NCBI GenBank assembly: GCA_027627225.1
Contig: CM051030.1
Span: 8,316,001 to 8,380,000 of the forward strand
DNA from: Congeria kusceri
Lineage: Eukaryota > Mollusca > Bivalvia > Myida > Dreissenidae
Direction: 5' to 3'
DNA length: 64,000 bases
The notes beneath the pieces are model-generated. The model worked only from the letters and a program-made list of their open reading frames with translations. It had not been told where the DNA came from and did not search any database. Both the position numbers and the translations under genes were made by a program. Positions 12,646 through 24,005 of this stretch are shown piece after piece; position 1 is the stretch's first letter; each line of letters starts with the position of its first letter.

Positions 12646-12728
12646 TTAACACCGCAATGGCATGCAGTCCATTCTCCCATTTCTACAGTAGCACCTCTCA
12701 CATCGCACTCTGCTAGACATCTGCTCAC
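12646..12728 (-). CDS. WAP/VWC secreted protein A, C-terminal exon
   Basis: The minus-strand exon follows a clear acceptor (GCTTCAG|GTGAG) and starts in phase 1. It encodes EQMSSRVRCERCYCRNGRMD then CMPLRC and a stop. The pattern CxxCxCxxGxxxCxPxxC is the second half of a von Willebrand factor C-type module. Two paralogous terminal exons occur in the window with the same phase and length: 33815-33891 (minus) and 52983-53086 (plus). It joins in frame with the WAP exon at 13045-13152. Product: a small secreted cysteine-rich protein of unknown role; WAP proteins are often protease inhibitors or shell/mucus matrix components. The reading frame is intact. Confidence 0.6.
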
Positions 12729-13044
12729 CTGAAGCAGACATTGAAGGACATTGTGTTATATTTGTAATACAGCAGGAGAATACTAATTTTTATTTTTCTG
12801 TATGTATTAATCAAAATTGCATTGGCAAAGTTTAAAAGATTGGTAAACATAATTCAATATACGTACCATCTTGGTATATTACTCCATTATACAGGCAAAA
12901 TGGCAATGCTCCTGAAAAATGAACCCGCAGCGAAATATATATTTTATAGATAAACATATACAGTGATGATTAATGCAAGATTGCATTATAATACAAATAA
13001 GAACCAATCATTTATTATATAATATATTTAAGATAAATATTTAC

Positions 13045-13152
13045 CCCATGGTTTCATGCAGAACGTGCACCTGTACCGAGAAGAACAACATTGTTCAATC
13101 CAATGGCAGTCCTCAATCTGGGCCCATATCCGTGGACAGAATCCAGGTTTTT
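13045..13152 (-). CDS. WAP/VWC secreted protein A, WAP exon
   Basis: The acceptor GTTTAG, the entry phase and the opening words match the WAP exon of gene C at 40223. The exon encodes KPGFCPRIWAQIEDCHWIEQ then CCSSRYRCTFCMKPW and ends at donor GGG|GTAAA in phase 1, matching the next exon. KPGxCP followed by CC and two more Cys identifies a whey-acidic-protein (four-disulfide core) module. It is shortened: the usual CxxDxxC segment is absent, leaving six Cys instead of eight. The frame is open. No upstream exon was found before the 11.4-kb mobile element at 14,073. The signal-peptide exon at 32680-32773 has the right strand and phase to be exon 1, but the link is inference. Confidence 0.6.
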
Positions 13153-13159
13153 CTAAACA

Positions 13160-14004
13160 AATAAGTAACGCATTATTTGAAACTTGTCATTCACGAAAAG
13201 CTCGTCACATGTAATACATGTATGACGTACATAAAATATGTGCATTATTTATTTAAATTGATTAATTACCATGATTTTATAGTTTAATAGCATTTTGTAT
13301 ACCTCGGCTAAATATGACATGCATTAGCTTGCTCAACATGTTCAGTTTAATTACACTACTTTTTTAATGGTTAACCAAAATGATACTTTGAATCAGTTCA
13401 TCCCGGCCCACGTGCGGGCTAACGGACATTTATTAAACACGAATACGCATGTGAAAGGGATCTTTTAACGTGGTCATGTTCTCTTGATGAAGAACTTTGA
13501 TTTTAATCATACTGAACAATCTCGCCTTTCTTCTTAAGCCAGATAGTCAAGCTGATAAAATCAATAGTACTACCCGATAGAGAGTCAGCTATTCGGTACT
13601 AATCTAAAATCTTCCGAAGATTTTCGGCTGCTATCGATTTTATCTGATGATCGATACTGCCTTCTCTAAGATTCAATCGGTAATAAATTGTACGCTTGCA
13701 TACCCTCAACAATTTAATCTGGCTGTCCTGTTAGCGCAGTGTTTTTGCAAGAGTATATCAGTATGAAAGAGATAAGTCGACACACTTCTGTTTTTTTATT
13801 AACCAAATGTTTCGAAGAAAAAATTTGTTCATGAGATTGCGTATGTCGTTGGGCGGGCATAGTGGCGGCGTCAACTTTTCGTTTAATGCATTTTGTTCGA
13901 AAAATTTGGTTTTCGTGGAATTTCCATGTTTCTTGTTCAATTTTATTCTCTGTTGGAAAATATTGAGGTTAACAATTATTCCATAGTCTTTAATAGTAAC
14001 AACA
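13160..14004. other. No gene; small hairpin sequences
   Basis: Contains a hairpin-forming stretch around 13566-13640 (AAATCTTCCGAAGATTTT is a near-perfect palindrome; 'agtactacccgatag' pairs with 'ctattcggtact'). This looks like a small fold-back repeat. There is no coding signal. Confidence 0.45.
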
Positions 14005-14034
14005 AACTACTACAACAACAACTACTACTACTAC

Positions 14035-14072
<38 letters not shown>
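14005..14072 (+). repeat. (ACT)n/(ACA)n microsatellite, left flank of the 11.4-kb element
   Basis: Runs of ACA then ACT lead directly into the element's first base at 14,073. The right flank at 25,478 is also (ACT)n on the same strand. This is what insertion into a pre-existing microsatellite predicts. Confidence 0.95.
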
Positions 14073-14073
<1 letters not shown>

Positions 14074-14600
14074 ATGGAAAGCCGGTTGGGACCCCCGCTA
14101 AATTACATTAAAATATATAGTAACTATCGGAATTTCGGAGATTTTCATTTTGCGGAACTTTAATATTCCGCGAAAAACAACGCTAATATAAGCATATAGC
14201 AGCCGTCGGAATTTCGGGAATCAACATTAAAGATACTACTTACTTAACAATTTTCGGGACATTTGTTCCGACGGGTAGAATTCGGAATCTAAAAATCGCG
14301 GAACTTGTAACTTTTTCCGACGGACAGAAAGATACTAACTTAAATAGCATTTTTCGGGACATTTGTTCCGACGGCTAGAAAGCTTAATCTAAAAAGCGCG
14401 GAACTTTGCAATTCTTCCAAAGGAAAAATTGCGCAATGAACACTGCACAAAAAGCGGAATCTAAAAAGCGCGGAACTTTACCAATCTTCCGACGGAAAAT
14501 ATAACACATGAAATACTGCACAAAAAGCGGGTTGCCATGGGTTACCCGAGAAAATGATTTGATTGGTTCCGATACGTAGAACTGACCAATCAGGAATAGT
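14073..14600 (+). repeat. Left terminal inverted repeat
   Basis: About 530 bp, matched by 24932-25477 in inverse orientation. It is built from internal sub-repeats: 'tttcgggacatttgttccgac', 'tctaaaaagcgcggaactt' and TTCCGACGG recur two to four times. Such repeated words near ends often bind the transposase. The frame at 14384-14659 is read through this repeat and is not a gene. Confidence 0.88.
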
Positions 14601-15171
14601 GTCTCAGCCAGCTTATATACTACAACAACAACAACAAGTACGTAGAATAAACAAGTCACGAGGTTTTTACGTTAGTATACCTTATAAATAACTTAATTAT
14701 TATTTTGTTATTTGAAATATATTAATTTAAATATATGTACGTTACACATGCTTTTATTTTCATGCCACTCCAACGTTGTATGCGAATATACTGAGGAGGA
14801 GTACCGACGAGTATTTTTCGGACGCGAGTGTTTTCCGGTCTTAATTTAAACTTTAAAGACATAAGTCATAATGATAACAAGCACTTAAGATTTAATTATA
14901 TTTGATCATTATTCGACTTTTCAGTGATTCTGTCACAGGGAGAGGAAATTATGATGCCAGTTTGTGGCTTGAGCAAGAGACTCGGTTGAAAGGGGAGTGC
15001 CCCCTTGAATATATTTTATCTTAGTACGGCAACACTTTCCTATTCTTAAAAGGGATTTTATATTGAAATTTGGAGATTTACTTTGTACAATCTTCGTTGT
15101 ATCAGAGGCATTGTTATTGGCACTACCCCTTGTTGGGTAACAAATGTCACACTCACAGGGTGAGAAAATTG

Positions 15172-15238
15172 AACAGCCAGTCCAGGACTCAAACCCGAGG
15201 CCCGGCAAGTGCTCTTCCCACTGAGCTTACCGGGTCAC
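15172..15238 (-). repeat. tRNA-derived SINE head
   Basis: On the minus strand, an A-box-like TAAGCTCAGTGGG (15229-15217) and a B-box-like GGGTTTGAGTCC (15196-15185) lie at tRNA spacing with 'agagcacttgccgggcc' between. The cloverleaf is imperfect, so this is a SINE head and not a tRNA gene. The body probably continues toward 14,940. Confidence 0.65.
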
Positions 15239-15879
15239 TACACAATAAGTCCTTCATAGTTACCAAGTCCATACCAAAACAGATTTATCTTCATGTCTGT
15301 TAAATATTAAATGATTACCATTTTTCCTTTCAATTTACAATAAAGTAGATTCTTACTAGTGATGAAATGTTATAGTGATTTTTTTGTATTTGGTAAAAAA
15401 TACGCTAACTTTTGGTTATGACAAATGACACCCTTCACAAAATCCTCTAAAAAAACACAGTTAACAACCACAACTGAAATATTTTTACCAGTAGAACTTG
15501 AGTATTCTTGTTAGGCGTGGTTTCAGGTTACCAAACTGACCCTAAAAGTTTTTCAGATATGTTTTTTATTGTTTTTTAATAACTAAATGTTTTTGTTTTG
15601 TGGTTTAATTAGTGTTTTGTTTTGATAGCGTCTACTTGTTAAACTATATTACTGCAGTGTTTTGAATATTCATTCAGTTTTAGAATCTTTAAGTTGATTA
15701 AATTTTAAAAAAACCTACGTACTTGCCTACCCTAGTTTATTTGGTCATGTAACCTGAAACAAAAATATATTTGACGCGGTACTAAAGTATTTTTAAATCA
15801 TGAGGTATCAACCTGAGATACTTATTTCATCTTAGACATTATTTGTTCATATAAATCAACATTGTGCTTCTTTCAACAG

Positions 15880-15966
15880 AAACAGAACAGATAAAGCAAC
15901 ATTATCACAGTCTTGGTCAGCAGAAGATCATAAAACATGCTTGCTAAGAGAACACCACAACTACAG
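15880..15966 (+). CDS. Element-internal gene (plus), candidate exon
   Basis: Acceptor CTTTCAACAG and donor CAG|GTTTGA flank an open frame of 28 codons, NRTDKATLSQSWSAEDHKTC then LLREHHNY. Joined in phase to the next exon (16377) it reads SDTMSILDVVK and stops. No family is recognised. Support is the splice borders and a protein-like composition only. Confidence 0.35.
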
Positions 15967-16376
15967 GTTTGATTTTTATGCTCTGAAAATGAGATATTAC
16001 CATAATTTTCATTACATTTGTTTACTCATTTGCTACTGTAGGAATGTGCTGTTGATTTTTATAGTATTAAATTATCTTAAGTTAAAAACTATTATAATAT
16101 CTAAATTGATGTATTATGATATCATTCATATAGAGATGTACATGTATATAATTTAAAAGCCTCATGTAAGAAACAATGCTGAAACAACAAATTGAAAGTT
16201 TAATTTGTGAACCCTTAGTAATACTGGCACATCTTTGTCGAGTAAATAAAGAATAAATGCACATTTTTAAATTACTTAGACTTTCAGTTAGATAAATGTT
16301 GTACAAAAATAGAATAAACCTGATTGTGCAAGATTTGATAGTTATCCGATGTTTAAAAAAGATATGTTTATTGCAG

Positions 16377-16457
16377 TGACACTATGAGCATACTGGATGT
16401 GGTGAAGTGATAAGAAGAGCAAAAAGATGTCAAAGAAGGAGGCAGTACATTTCCAAG
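16377..16457 (+). CDS. Element-internal gene (plus), candidate exon with in-frame TGA
   Basis: Follows acceptor TTTATTGCAG. One frame opens with TGA and then runs HYEHTGCGEVIRRAKRCQRR then RQYISK to a weak donor (AAG|GTTAAT) in phase 0, which fits the next exon at 18215. The frame in phase with the preceding exon stops after 11 codons. The basic RRAKRCQRRRQ tract suggests nucleic-acid binding. The gene is either decayed or its true structure differs from mine. Confidence 0.35.
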
Positions 16458-16544
16458 GTTAATTATATTTCAGTCTTTATTGAATAGTCCGAGCTATACT
16501 TCTTACCCGTTCATCAGTGTCGGCGTAAAGTTCTAGTTAAGGTG

Positions 16545-17150
16545 CAACAAATATATATATATATCTGTAAATACTACAGATATTTAATTGAAACTTCACA
16601 CATGTCTTCAGGGTCATTTTGTTAGGTCATAGACCAAGGTCTATAACTGTTACCTTAGTTTAGCAGAATTATGCCCCTTTGTGTACTTCAACAACTTCAG
16701 GTTTAAGTTTGCATGTACCAACTCCATATCTACTACAGATATTCAATTAAAACTTCACACACGTGTTCCGGGTCATTATATACGGTCACTGACCAAGGCC
16801 TATAACTGTGACAAAAATTTTAGCAGAATAATACCCCTGTTGTACTTAGAAAAGTCAGGTTAAGGTTCGTGTGCAAGAGAAAATTAAGGTTAAGATTTGC
16901 GTGCAAGTAAATATCATTGTAACTACTACAGATATTCAGCAGAAACTTCACACGTGTCTTCAGGGTAATAATATAAGGTTACTGGCCAAGGCCCATAACT
17001 GTGGCCAGCATTTTAGCAGAATTGTGCCTCTTTTTGTACTTAGAAATATTCATGTTAAGGTTTGCGTGCAAATATGTATCTCTGTTACTACTACAGATAA
17101 TCAATTGATACTTCACAAAGTCTTCGGGGTCATTATGTAAGGTCACTGAC
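16545..17150 (+). repeat. Tandem array, ~165-190 bp units, four copies
   Basis: Core words 'ctactacagatattcaattgaaacttcacacatg', 'ggtcactgaccaaggccta' and 'ttagcagaattatgcccctt' recur four times. The same family occurs in reverse orientation at 23480-24005, so the pair is mirror-placed inside the 11.4-kb element. Confidence 0.88.
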
Positions 17151-18214
17151 AGAATATATATATAATCAAAGCGGAATGAATTGTTAAGCATGTTGTCCTA
17201 AGACAACTCCAGTTATTTGCAGACATTTGTTAACATTATTCAAGTGTACTGGTTAGTTCATTCATATAACTATGAAATGATTTTATTATGTGCTATAAAA
17301 TCATTATATATGATGTTCATGGCTTGATTCAAGAGAGCTTTTTCCTGACTAGCTTCATTCATAGATTTGTTCTATTATTCCATGATGGCCACTGGAAAGT
17401 GTAAATTGTGAAAAATCAGAAAAATCAGGAAATTTGACCATAGTCATAGGAAAAAATTCCAAAGACAGATGAAACGTGAAATATAAAATCTAAGACATAA
17501 TTCAACACTGTCACAGATACGCACAAATTAGAATGGCAATTTGACAAAAAATATAAGGAAAAATCACATTCTGGTCAAAGAAAATCAGTAAGACAGGGTT
17601 TTTCTTCCGAATTTCAGTGGCCACCATGTGTACAATGAGTTTATTGCTAAAATAATTTCATGTCTGAAAGCATTGCATGAAACTTCTTAAATAGGAAGTA
17701 AACAAGATCTTACTGACATAAATCATATGATTCAGTAGTTATTTTCTTAATTATTTAAAGGTCCATTAAGCAGTGTTAAATCATTTTAATGAACATGAAT
17801 TTGCTTGTCTTGATGACAACAAACATTCAGACACTTTAGTGACATAATGTTGATAAATATTTTCCAACAAAGATGTATTGATTGTTGACAGAATGTACAT
17901 CAGGCTAACGGATTATGATAATTTATTCATGTGGAGAAATTTTTATAGATTCAAGGTTGTCTTTTTGGAGTATGCATATTTATGTTATTACTGCATGAGA
18001 AAATTATGCCTGGTCCATGCTAAGGACTGTATTGGTTGTTAAACTGTATATTTAGCTTAGTCCCTGTTTACATTAAAAAAATTCTTTCAAATACCTAGTA
18101 AATGGCAAACATTGAAGATGTTCATTACAGTGGTGAGGCAACAAAAATCACGATTCAACTTAAATATTATTCCTAATACAAGTTAGTTATTTTCCTTCTT
18201 GATGATTATTTCAG

Positions 18215-18298
18215 CACAACAACTATGCTACAGTAACACCAGTGTCAGAGTATGCAGTGGATGCTTCTACTTCAAAAGTACTGTGCAAACTTGAATGA
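18215..18298 (+). CDS. Element-internal gene (plus), candidate last exon
   Basis: After acceptor ATTATTTCAG, a 27-codon frame reads HNNYATVTPVSEYAVDASTS then KVLCKLE and a stop, in phase 0 with the exon at 16377. No domain is recognised. Confidence 0.35.
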   Translation, partial: HNNYATVTPVSEYAVDASTSKVLCKLE

Positions 18299-18394
18299 CT
18301 TCTGCACCTTAGATGGACATCTTCAACTGACTGGATCCATTATTCAAGACATGATTTGCCTTCCATACAGCATTTAACACATTTCAATTGGGGC

Positions 18395-18871
18395 CCCACA
18401 AGTTTTTGCTGGTACCCTATAGTAATCTACCCTGCCTGCCCGTCCTTCTGTCCACATTTTCCTGTTTTTGCTTCATATCTTCAAAAGCATGTAAGCTATT
18501 AACTTGATATTTTTTGTAAGTGCTGACTGGATTTCAAGGTAATTAATGTTCCAGGCATGACCCTCTACAAAATTCCTTTAAATTATTTTGACATGGCGGC
18601 CAGGCCTGTAAACGTTTTCCTTAAATGGCTATATTGAAAACTTGAAAAGCTTCTTGTATTTCAAAATTATTCCACAGAACAGTTTGTTGGGTGACTGTCT
18701 ACAAAATTCCTTTCAAATAATTTGTATTGCTAAAACATGGTTTTCAGTGGTCCAACATTTTCCTTTAAAACATGCTTTATGAACATGCTTTTACATTTTT
18801 AAAAGGTTTATCGAGAAACATTTATTAAACTCAGGTGAGCGACCGAGGTCCATTAGGCCCAGCCCTCTTGT
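18395..18871 (+). repeat. Dispersed repeat ending in CTCAGGTGAGCGACC
   Basis: Begins 'ggggccccacaagtttttgctggtaccct', carries 'cctgcccgtccttctgtccac', and ends with the CTCAGGTGAGCGACC motif at 18833 and a weakened GGCC hairpin. Same repeat class as the ends at 4203 and 5646. Confidence 0.7.
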
Positions 18872-19579
18872 ATAGGTCTTTCTATATCAATAACCAATTT
18901 TTCCAGCCGTCAATAACTTGTGCAGCAGTAATAATGATAAACTTACAACAGGGTTCAATAAAGAAATTACTTTCACAATGATGAACTACCATTGTCAGAG
19001 CATGTTCTTAATATGATGAAATTATTAGAGCTTATGAAGAAGACATACTACGCAAGACAATTATGTATAGATGTGCACATGTAATATTGTAGAATGAAAT
19101 TTACTGCATTATATGTGCGAAATATACTTTTTCTAGTTGTAATCCAATCTATTTCTTATACGAGTTCTATTAAATAGAATTTCCTTAATTTCTTTTGACG
19201 GTTTTTGTTACTTTTGTTTCATATGCAACCAATTTCCCAGTGATATTAATAATACCAACTTGTAGTTTGTTGTTTAATGTATTTATTACCTTCCATATTG
19301 CTTTTGACCAAATATATACAGTTGTCTATGTATTACATTTTTATTTTCATATTAATGAAATGTGTGCACTTCAACTTATGTACATGTATATATATCGACT
19401 ATATCGACTTTACCATGTATATCAATGAGAATAATGTTGTTGTTGTTTTTATTTGTTTTTTATTTGATTGTTTTGATTCGATTTCGATTTAAGACACATT
19501 ACATTTACAAAAAATGTTCATTTAAGAAAAAGCACTATATAGATATATTGTTCTATGTAGTTCTAAACTAAGTTGTTAA

Positions 19580-20070
19580 AGAGACCTGTTCACAGATTGG
19601 TAATTAACATTTTTTTCAACTTTTTGTTACAGATTCCAAAAATAAAAGAACAGTTGTATATAAGGGAGCGAAATTACACATTGGACATAAAAATATACTG
19701 TAAATAGTGTTTTGTTTGAGTAATCATCAGTTGAAATTGATAAAATTATAAAGCGTTTGTAATGCTAAACAATGAATAATTTGGAGTGTTTGTGTTGTTT
19801 TCGTTAAAATTGTTAACACGTGGGGCACATACATAAAGTAAATAATTTAGGGATAAATATAGAAATTGGACTGGCCAAGTGGTTACGGCGACAGTCTTTT
19901 AATCCGGAGGTCACGGGTTCAAACCCCGGTGGGACCTTTTTTCTTTTCTTTAAAAAAAATCCTTTTCTTGTTATTATACTTGAACTATTTAGTTCCGATG
20001 CTTAAATCTGTGAAGTTAAGACATTTAATGGCCTACTTCAAAAAATGCAAACATCTGTGAACAAGTCTCT
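19580..20070 (+). mobile_element. 491-bp MITE with TTAA target duplication
   Basis: The left end AGAGACCTGTTCACAGAT and the inverted right end AGAGACTTGTTCACAGAT differ at one of 18 positions. Both ends are flanked by TTAA (19576-19579 and 20071-20074). TTAA duplication is the signature of piggyBac and Kolobok-type transposases. There is no coding capacity; the internal frames at 19820-20060 are noise. The centre carries a tRNA-like sequence. A second, left-truncated copy lies at 59345-59627. Confidence 0.88.
19865..19936 (+). repeat. tRNA-like sequence inside the TTAA MITE
   Basis: TGGCCAAGTGG (A box, 19872-19882) and GGGTTCAAACC (B box, from 19915) are close to RNA polymerase III promoter consensus. 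The T-arm pairs, and an oligo-T stretch follows at 19937. The acceptor stem does not pair well, so I do not call a tRNA gene; it looks like a SINE-type module that could still be transcribed. Confidence 0.7.
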
Positions 20071-20744
20071 TTAAAATCAACATTACCTAGTTACCTCGGG
20101 CATATAGAATTGTGAAACTAACTGCTAGATATTAATGTTGATAAAAAATTAAGTTTATGCTTATTGACTTCGGGAATAGACATTTGTGAAGGGCATTTAT
20201 GCAATTTTTTTCCAAAAAAAAGAACAGTTATTCAATATTTAAAAACCGTTTATGATCAATTTTTTTCAAATGCTCATGGATTAATTGGCCAAAATCTATT
20301 AACCTGCACAGTTTGTTAGAAATTGGAAACAAAGAACTTTAAGTTTGTTAATGTACGAATTGTTTCTTCCACCGTTCAGTATCCATTTCAATACAGATCC
20401 TAAGAACAATTTTAACTGAAATTAGTAAAATTTAAAACGTATGTTTCAAAATCAGTATTTTTAATTTGAAATTGGTACTTTCCTATATAATTTCCTAGTT
20501 CCTTACAAAAATAAATTTCATAGCAAAGTTTAATGAAGCAGACATAAACTTATGGATTTTAATGCAGGTTTTAGGAATATAACTCAACTTTAAACTAAGG
20601 AGCTTTAGCGATATGGGCCACGGCACAATTATTACATGTTAATACTCTGCACACACTTTTAAGTAAATGAACATTCTTATGACAGTTGTCTTTTGTCAAT
20701 AAACATAAACATATCTATTAAGATGTCGTTATTATTAATTATGC

Positions 20745-21835
20745 TCCCCTTTGAAAAGCAGGGGTATATTATTTTGCAAATGTCGGTCCGTGTGTCCGTC
20801 TGTATGTCAGTAGACAAAACCTTGTCTGAGCGATAACTACAAAACACCTAGGCTAAGGTTCTTGAAACTTGGTTGCTAGGTTGGTTATGATTAGTCGATG
20901 ATCCCTATTTATTTTGGAGTCTGTAGGTCAAACTGACCAAAAGATTAACAAAGAATGCCCAATAATCAGGCAATAACTCCACAACCCTTTGGTCGAGGTT
21001 CTTAAAACTTTGGATCCTTGGGTGAAAGGTCAATGTCAAACTGACTACTAGGCTTCCATTAAAGGAAGTTTGGGAGTAATTTACTCCCAGTTTTTGTCAC
21101 AGAACTTCCAAATTGCAGCCATGGAAGTTGCAGAACTTCCAAAATTGCAGCCAAGGAAGTTCCATCATGTAAGGATGAACAAGTTAGAAGAAAAATTAAG
21201 AAATTTTCCTAAATGTATACCTCTTTCACTGAATAAATTGGCATATAAGCACATGTTGAAAAAGAACTGTCCTTAAAAAACCTGAATTTATACTTTATAT
21301 ACACATTTCTGAAATGCTCAGGACTTCTGTAGTGCAATATACGGTCATACCTTCCAAATATTATGAGCAAAATTTGAGGCCGGGAAGTTCAAACTTACAG
21401 TTTTTAAAAGTTACTGAAAGCCCTGTGACTATAAAATATGATTGAAGAAAATGCCCAATAATTATAAATTCAATAAAAGCTTGTCCAGGCAATAACTTTG
21501 TAGCCCTTGGGCCTAGGCTCGTCAAACTTGGTAGTTAGGTTGGTAATGACTAGTAAAGGATACCTGTTAATAATGGAGTCCTTGGGTCAAATGTCAAATT
21601 GACCAATAGTTGTAAAACATTGTCCATGGAACCCTTTGGCATGGGTTTGTCAAATTTAGTAGATATGCGGGTTATGACTACAAGTAGATCCCTATTGATT
21701 GTTTTGTCATTTGGTCAAACTGACCACAAGTTGACAAAAAAATTGTTTCATTTTACTTTCATCCTTGCAATTTTCTACAGAGGCTGTTTTGGACCCAAAG
21801 AGGCATGCCTGTTTTACAAACAGCTCTTGTTTATT
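20745..21835 (+). repeat. Degenerate dispersed repeat with ~120-190-bp internal copies
   Basis: Opens 'tgctcccctttgaaaagcaggggtat', with 'cggtccgtgtgtccgtctg' and repeated 'aggttcttgaaacttggttgctaggttggttatgac', and ends 'gtttacaaacagctcttg'. Phrases of this kind also mark the array at 37.1 kb. Non-coding. Confidence 0.65.
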
Positions 21836-22539
21836 ATTATCTTAGTTTACTGAGCAATTAGTCAAGTTCTCATGATTATATGATGTGCAAACACCAAGAA
21901 ACAGTATTCTGAAATAATTTGCAGAGAAAACAATCTGTTACATTCAGCAAATTGACTGTGTAGCATGCACCTTTAGTGAGATTTTTTCATGTAAAACAGG
22001 GTACGAAACTTTGTTCTCACGAAGCTTTTTTGTGTGGTTGGACACTTGTCATATTTAGGAATTAGTTCGCGTATATATTAAAGGAATTTTAACCAGAATA
22101 TTAATAACAATATGATTACAATATCACATTTTCACACAATTGTAAATACTCAAGTTCAAAATTATTTGCACATCAGACAAGTAAATAGTCTAAATGTTAA
22201 AAGAAATTTAGGAATATTATGCGAAATATGGAGATTAAAACGGATCTACTACTAAGAAACATTACAGAATTGACTCTTAAAATGAATGAATCAAAATAAA
22301 ATTAACAAAATTATGTTTAGAACAGGCTAAATAAATGTGCTTGAAGGCACACATAAACTTTTTAAATGAAATCCAGGCAATTCATCAGTTTTGTCATAAA
22401 GTGAGAGTAATTAAATATGCATGTTCATACACATGTGAGTTCACAACACCAACAAGCTGATTTTGCATGCAAAAGTAAAACACACATGTATACATATAGT
22501 GTCTCTTTAAAGAAACTGCAACACAATGCTCTTCAATGT

Positions 22540-22633
22540 TTAACAATGCTCACAGATGGCTAACAAATCTTCAAAGATAATAATGTGTCCTTGCATGTTT
22601 ACCCATTCAACAAGAAGATCCATCATCGTGGGT
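22540..22633 (-). CDS. Element-internal gene (minus), candidate exon
   Basis: Acceptor GTGTTTTTCAG is followed by 30 codons, PTMMDLLVEWVNMQGHIIIF then EDLLAICEHC, and a stop. The composition looks like real protein, and the exon sits downstream of the better-supported minus exons at 23.0-23.4 kb. The entry phase does not fit the donor near 23,050, so it may be an alternative end or belong to another transcript. Confidence 0.4.
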
Positions 22634-23047
22634 CTGAAAAACACAAAACAAAGTACACAATAACTACTGAACATTTTCATTACATCAGTTGTTGTTTTTT
22701 TTAACTATTTACAACACATGACCTACATTGTATTTCTAGAAATCGCAACAACTGTGTCAGTAATCACAAGTCAATTATTTTTAAATGCTGTAGCATATAA
22801 TTGTTGAAGCATGCTAAAATAAGGCTTAAAGCAAGCTTTGGACTATCAGACTGTTTGCATTTATAATAATACAAGTTATGATCAGCGTAATAACAGATAA
22901 AGTAAAAAGTTACCAGCATGTACCGGTATATATTTACTTGTCACAGATAATCAAGTAAAATAGAACTGTTTACTAATTTTTTTACAACAGCAACTACTAA
23001 TTTTTTTACAACAGCAACTACAAATATTTTATTGAAGTGATTATTAT

Positions 23048-23233
23048 TTAGTTTAAACCTATGTATTTTAGTCTGCATTCCTCGAACGCTCGAGACTTAT
23101 TGCGACACTTGCAAATCTTTTTCTTGGAAGAACCAGAACTAATGTCTTTTGAGAGTCCTAAGTCTCTATCAAACTCATGATCCCTCATCGCAAGGTGGAC
23201 ACCAATACCATTACACTGTTGTGACTCAAGTTG
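23048..23233 (-). CDS. Element-internal gene (minus), exon ending in a Cys/Lys-rich tail
   Basis: After acceptor CAATACTAG the frame stays open for 61 codons to TAA: QLESQQCNGIGVHLAMRDHE then FDRDLGLSKDISSGSSKKK, ending ICKCRNKSRAFEECRLKYIG. It joins in phase 0 to the exon at 23286-23408 across a 53-bp intron with a textbook GTAAGT donor. CxC plus a later Cys in a basic context suggests nucleic-acid or metal binding, but no family is recognised. This is the best coding evidence inside the 11.4-kb element. Confidence 0.55.
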   Translation of the reverse strand, partial: QLESQQCNGIGVHLAMRDHEFDRDLGLSKDISSGSSKKKICKCRNKSRAFEECRLKYIGLN

Positions 23234-23285
23234 CTAGTATTGAACAATAAACAAGTGTCATCCGTTTGTTAAAATGTGAACTTAC

Positions 23286-23408
23286 CTCTTCATTAACCAA
23301 TAACACGGGAGGAATGTCCATCATCCTCTTACTAATACTGGATCCAAGGTGATATTCTTCTTGCGCCAAGTGTCATACTGGGCACTTCAACACACAGTCA
23401 TGCAGGTC
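23286..23408 (-). CDS. Element-internal gene (minus), upstream exon with one in-frame TGA
   Basis: Acceptor TTCTTATTGTAG and donor GAG|GTAAGT bound 123 nt, exactly 41 codons in phase 0. The frame reads DLHDCVLKCPV, TGA, HLAQEEYHLGSSISKRMMDI then PPVLLVNEE. Either translation starts at the internal MMDIPPV (giving a 74-residue protein with the next exon) or the TGA is an inactivating mutation. Confidence 0.5.
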
Positions 23409-23479
23409 CTACAATAAGAACACGCGATATTTATAAGTGCATAACATCAGAATCAGCGCGCTCGACTATTCAACCGCTG

Positions 23480-24005
23480 TGTCAGAGTTATTGGCCTTTA
23501 TCGCTACAAAAAGGGCATAATTCTGCTAAAATGCTGGTCACAGTTATGTGCCTTGGCCAGTGACCTTATATTATGAACTTGAAAACATGTGTGCAGTTTT
23601 AATTTAATATCTGTAGCAGATACAGAGATATGAAGTTGTTGCACGCAAACTTCAACCTGAAATTTCCAAGTACAAAAAGGGGCATAAATCTGCTAAATTG
23701 CAAGCCAGAGTTATGAGCCTTGGTCAGTGACCTTCTATAATGGCCCTCAGAAGACATGTGTGAAGTTTCAATTGAATATCTGTAGTAGTTATAGAGATAT
23801 AGAGTTGTTGCTTGCAAACTCTAATCTGAAATTTCTAAGTAAAAAAGGGGCATAATTCTGCTAAATTGCAGATCAGAGTTATGGGCCTTGGTCAGTGACC
23901 CTACATAATGACCCCGAAGACAAATGCGTGAAGTTTCAATTGAATGTCTGTAGTAGTTAGAGAGATATGCACTTGTTGCACGCAAACTTTAACCAGAGCA
24001 TTATA
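23480..24005 (-). repeat. Tandem array, mirror copy of 16545-17150
   Basis: Three or more units of ~165-170 bp in reverse orientation; 'aattctgctaaattgca', 'ccttggtcagtgacc' and 'gtgtgaagtttcaattgaatatctgtagtag' are complements of words in the left array. On the minus strand it lies in the intron between candidate exons 24134-24186 and 23286-23408. Confidence 0.88.

Noticed and set aside
14384..14659. 91-codon minus frame with repeated VPRFLDS
   Set aside because: It lies inside the terminal inverted repeat and its peptide repeat is the arm's sub-repeat.
17384..17629. MITE with TGGCCACTG inverted ends
   Set aside because: Only about 10-16 bp of imperfect inverted match and no clear target duplication; the interior is low-complexity.
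19865..19936. Functional tRNA gene
   Set aside because: A and B boxes are good, but the acceptor stem does not pair and the block sits in a mobile element with a second diverged copy.
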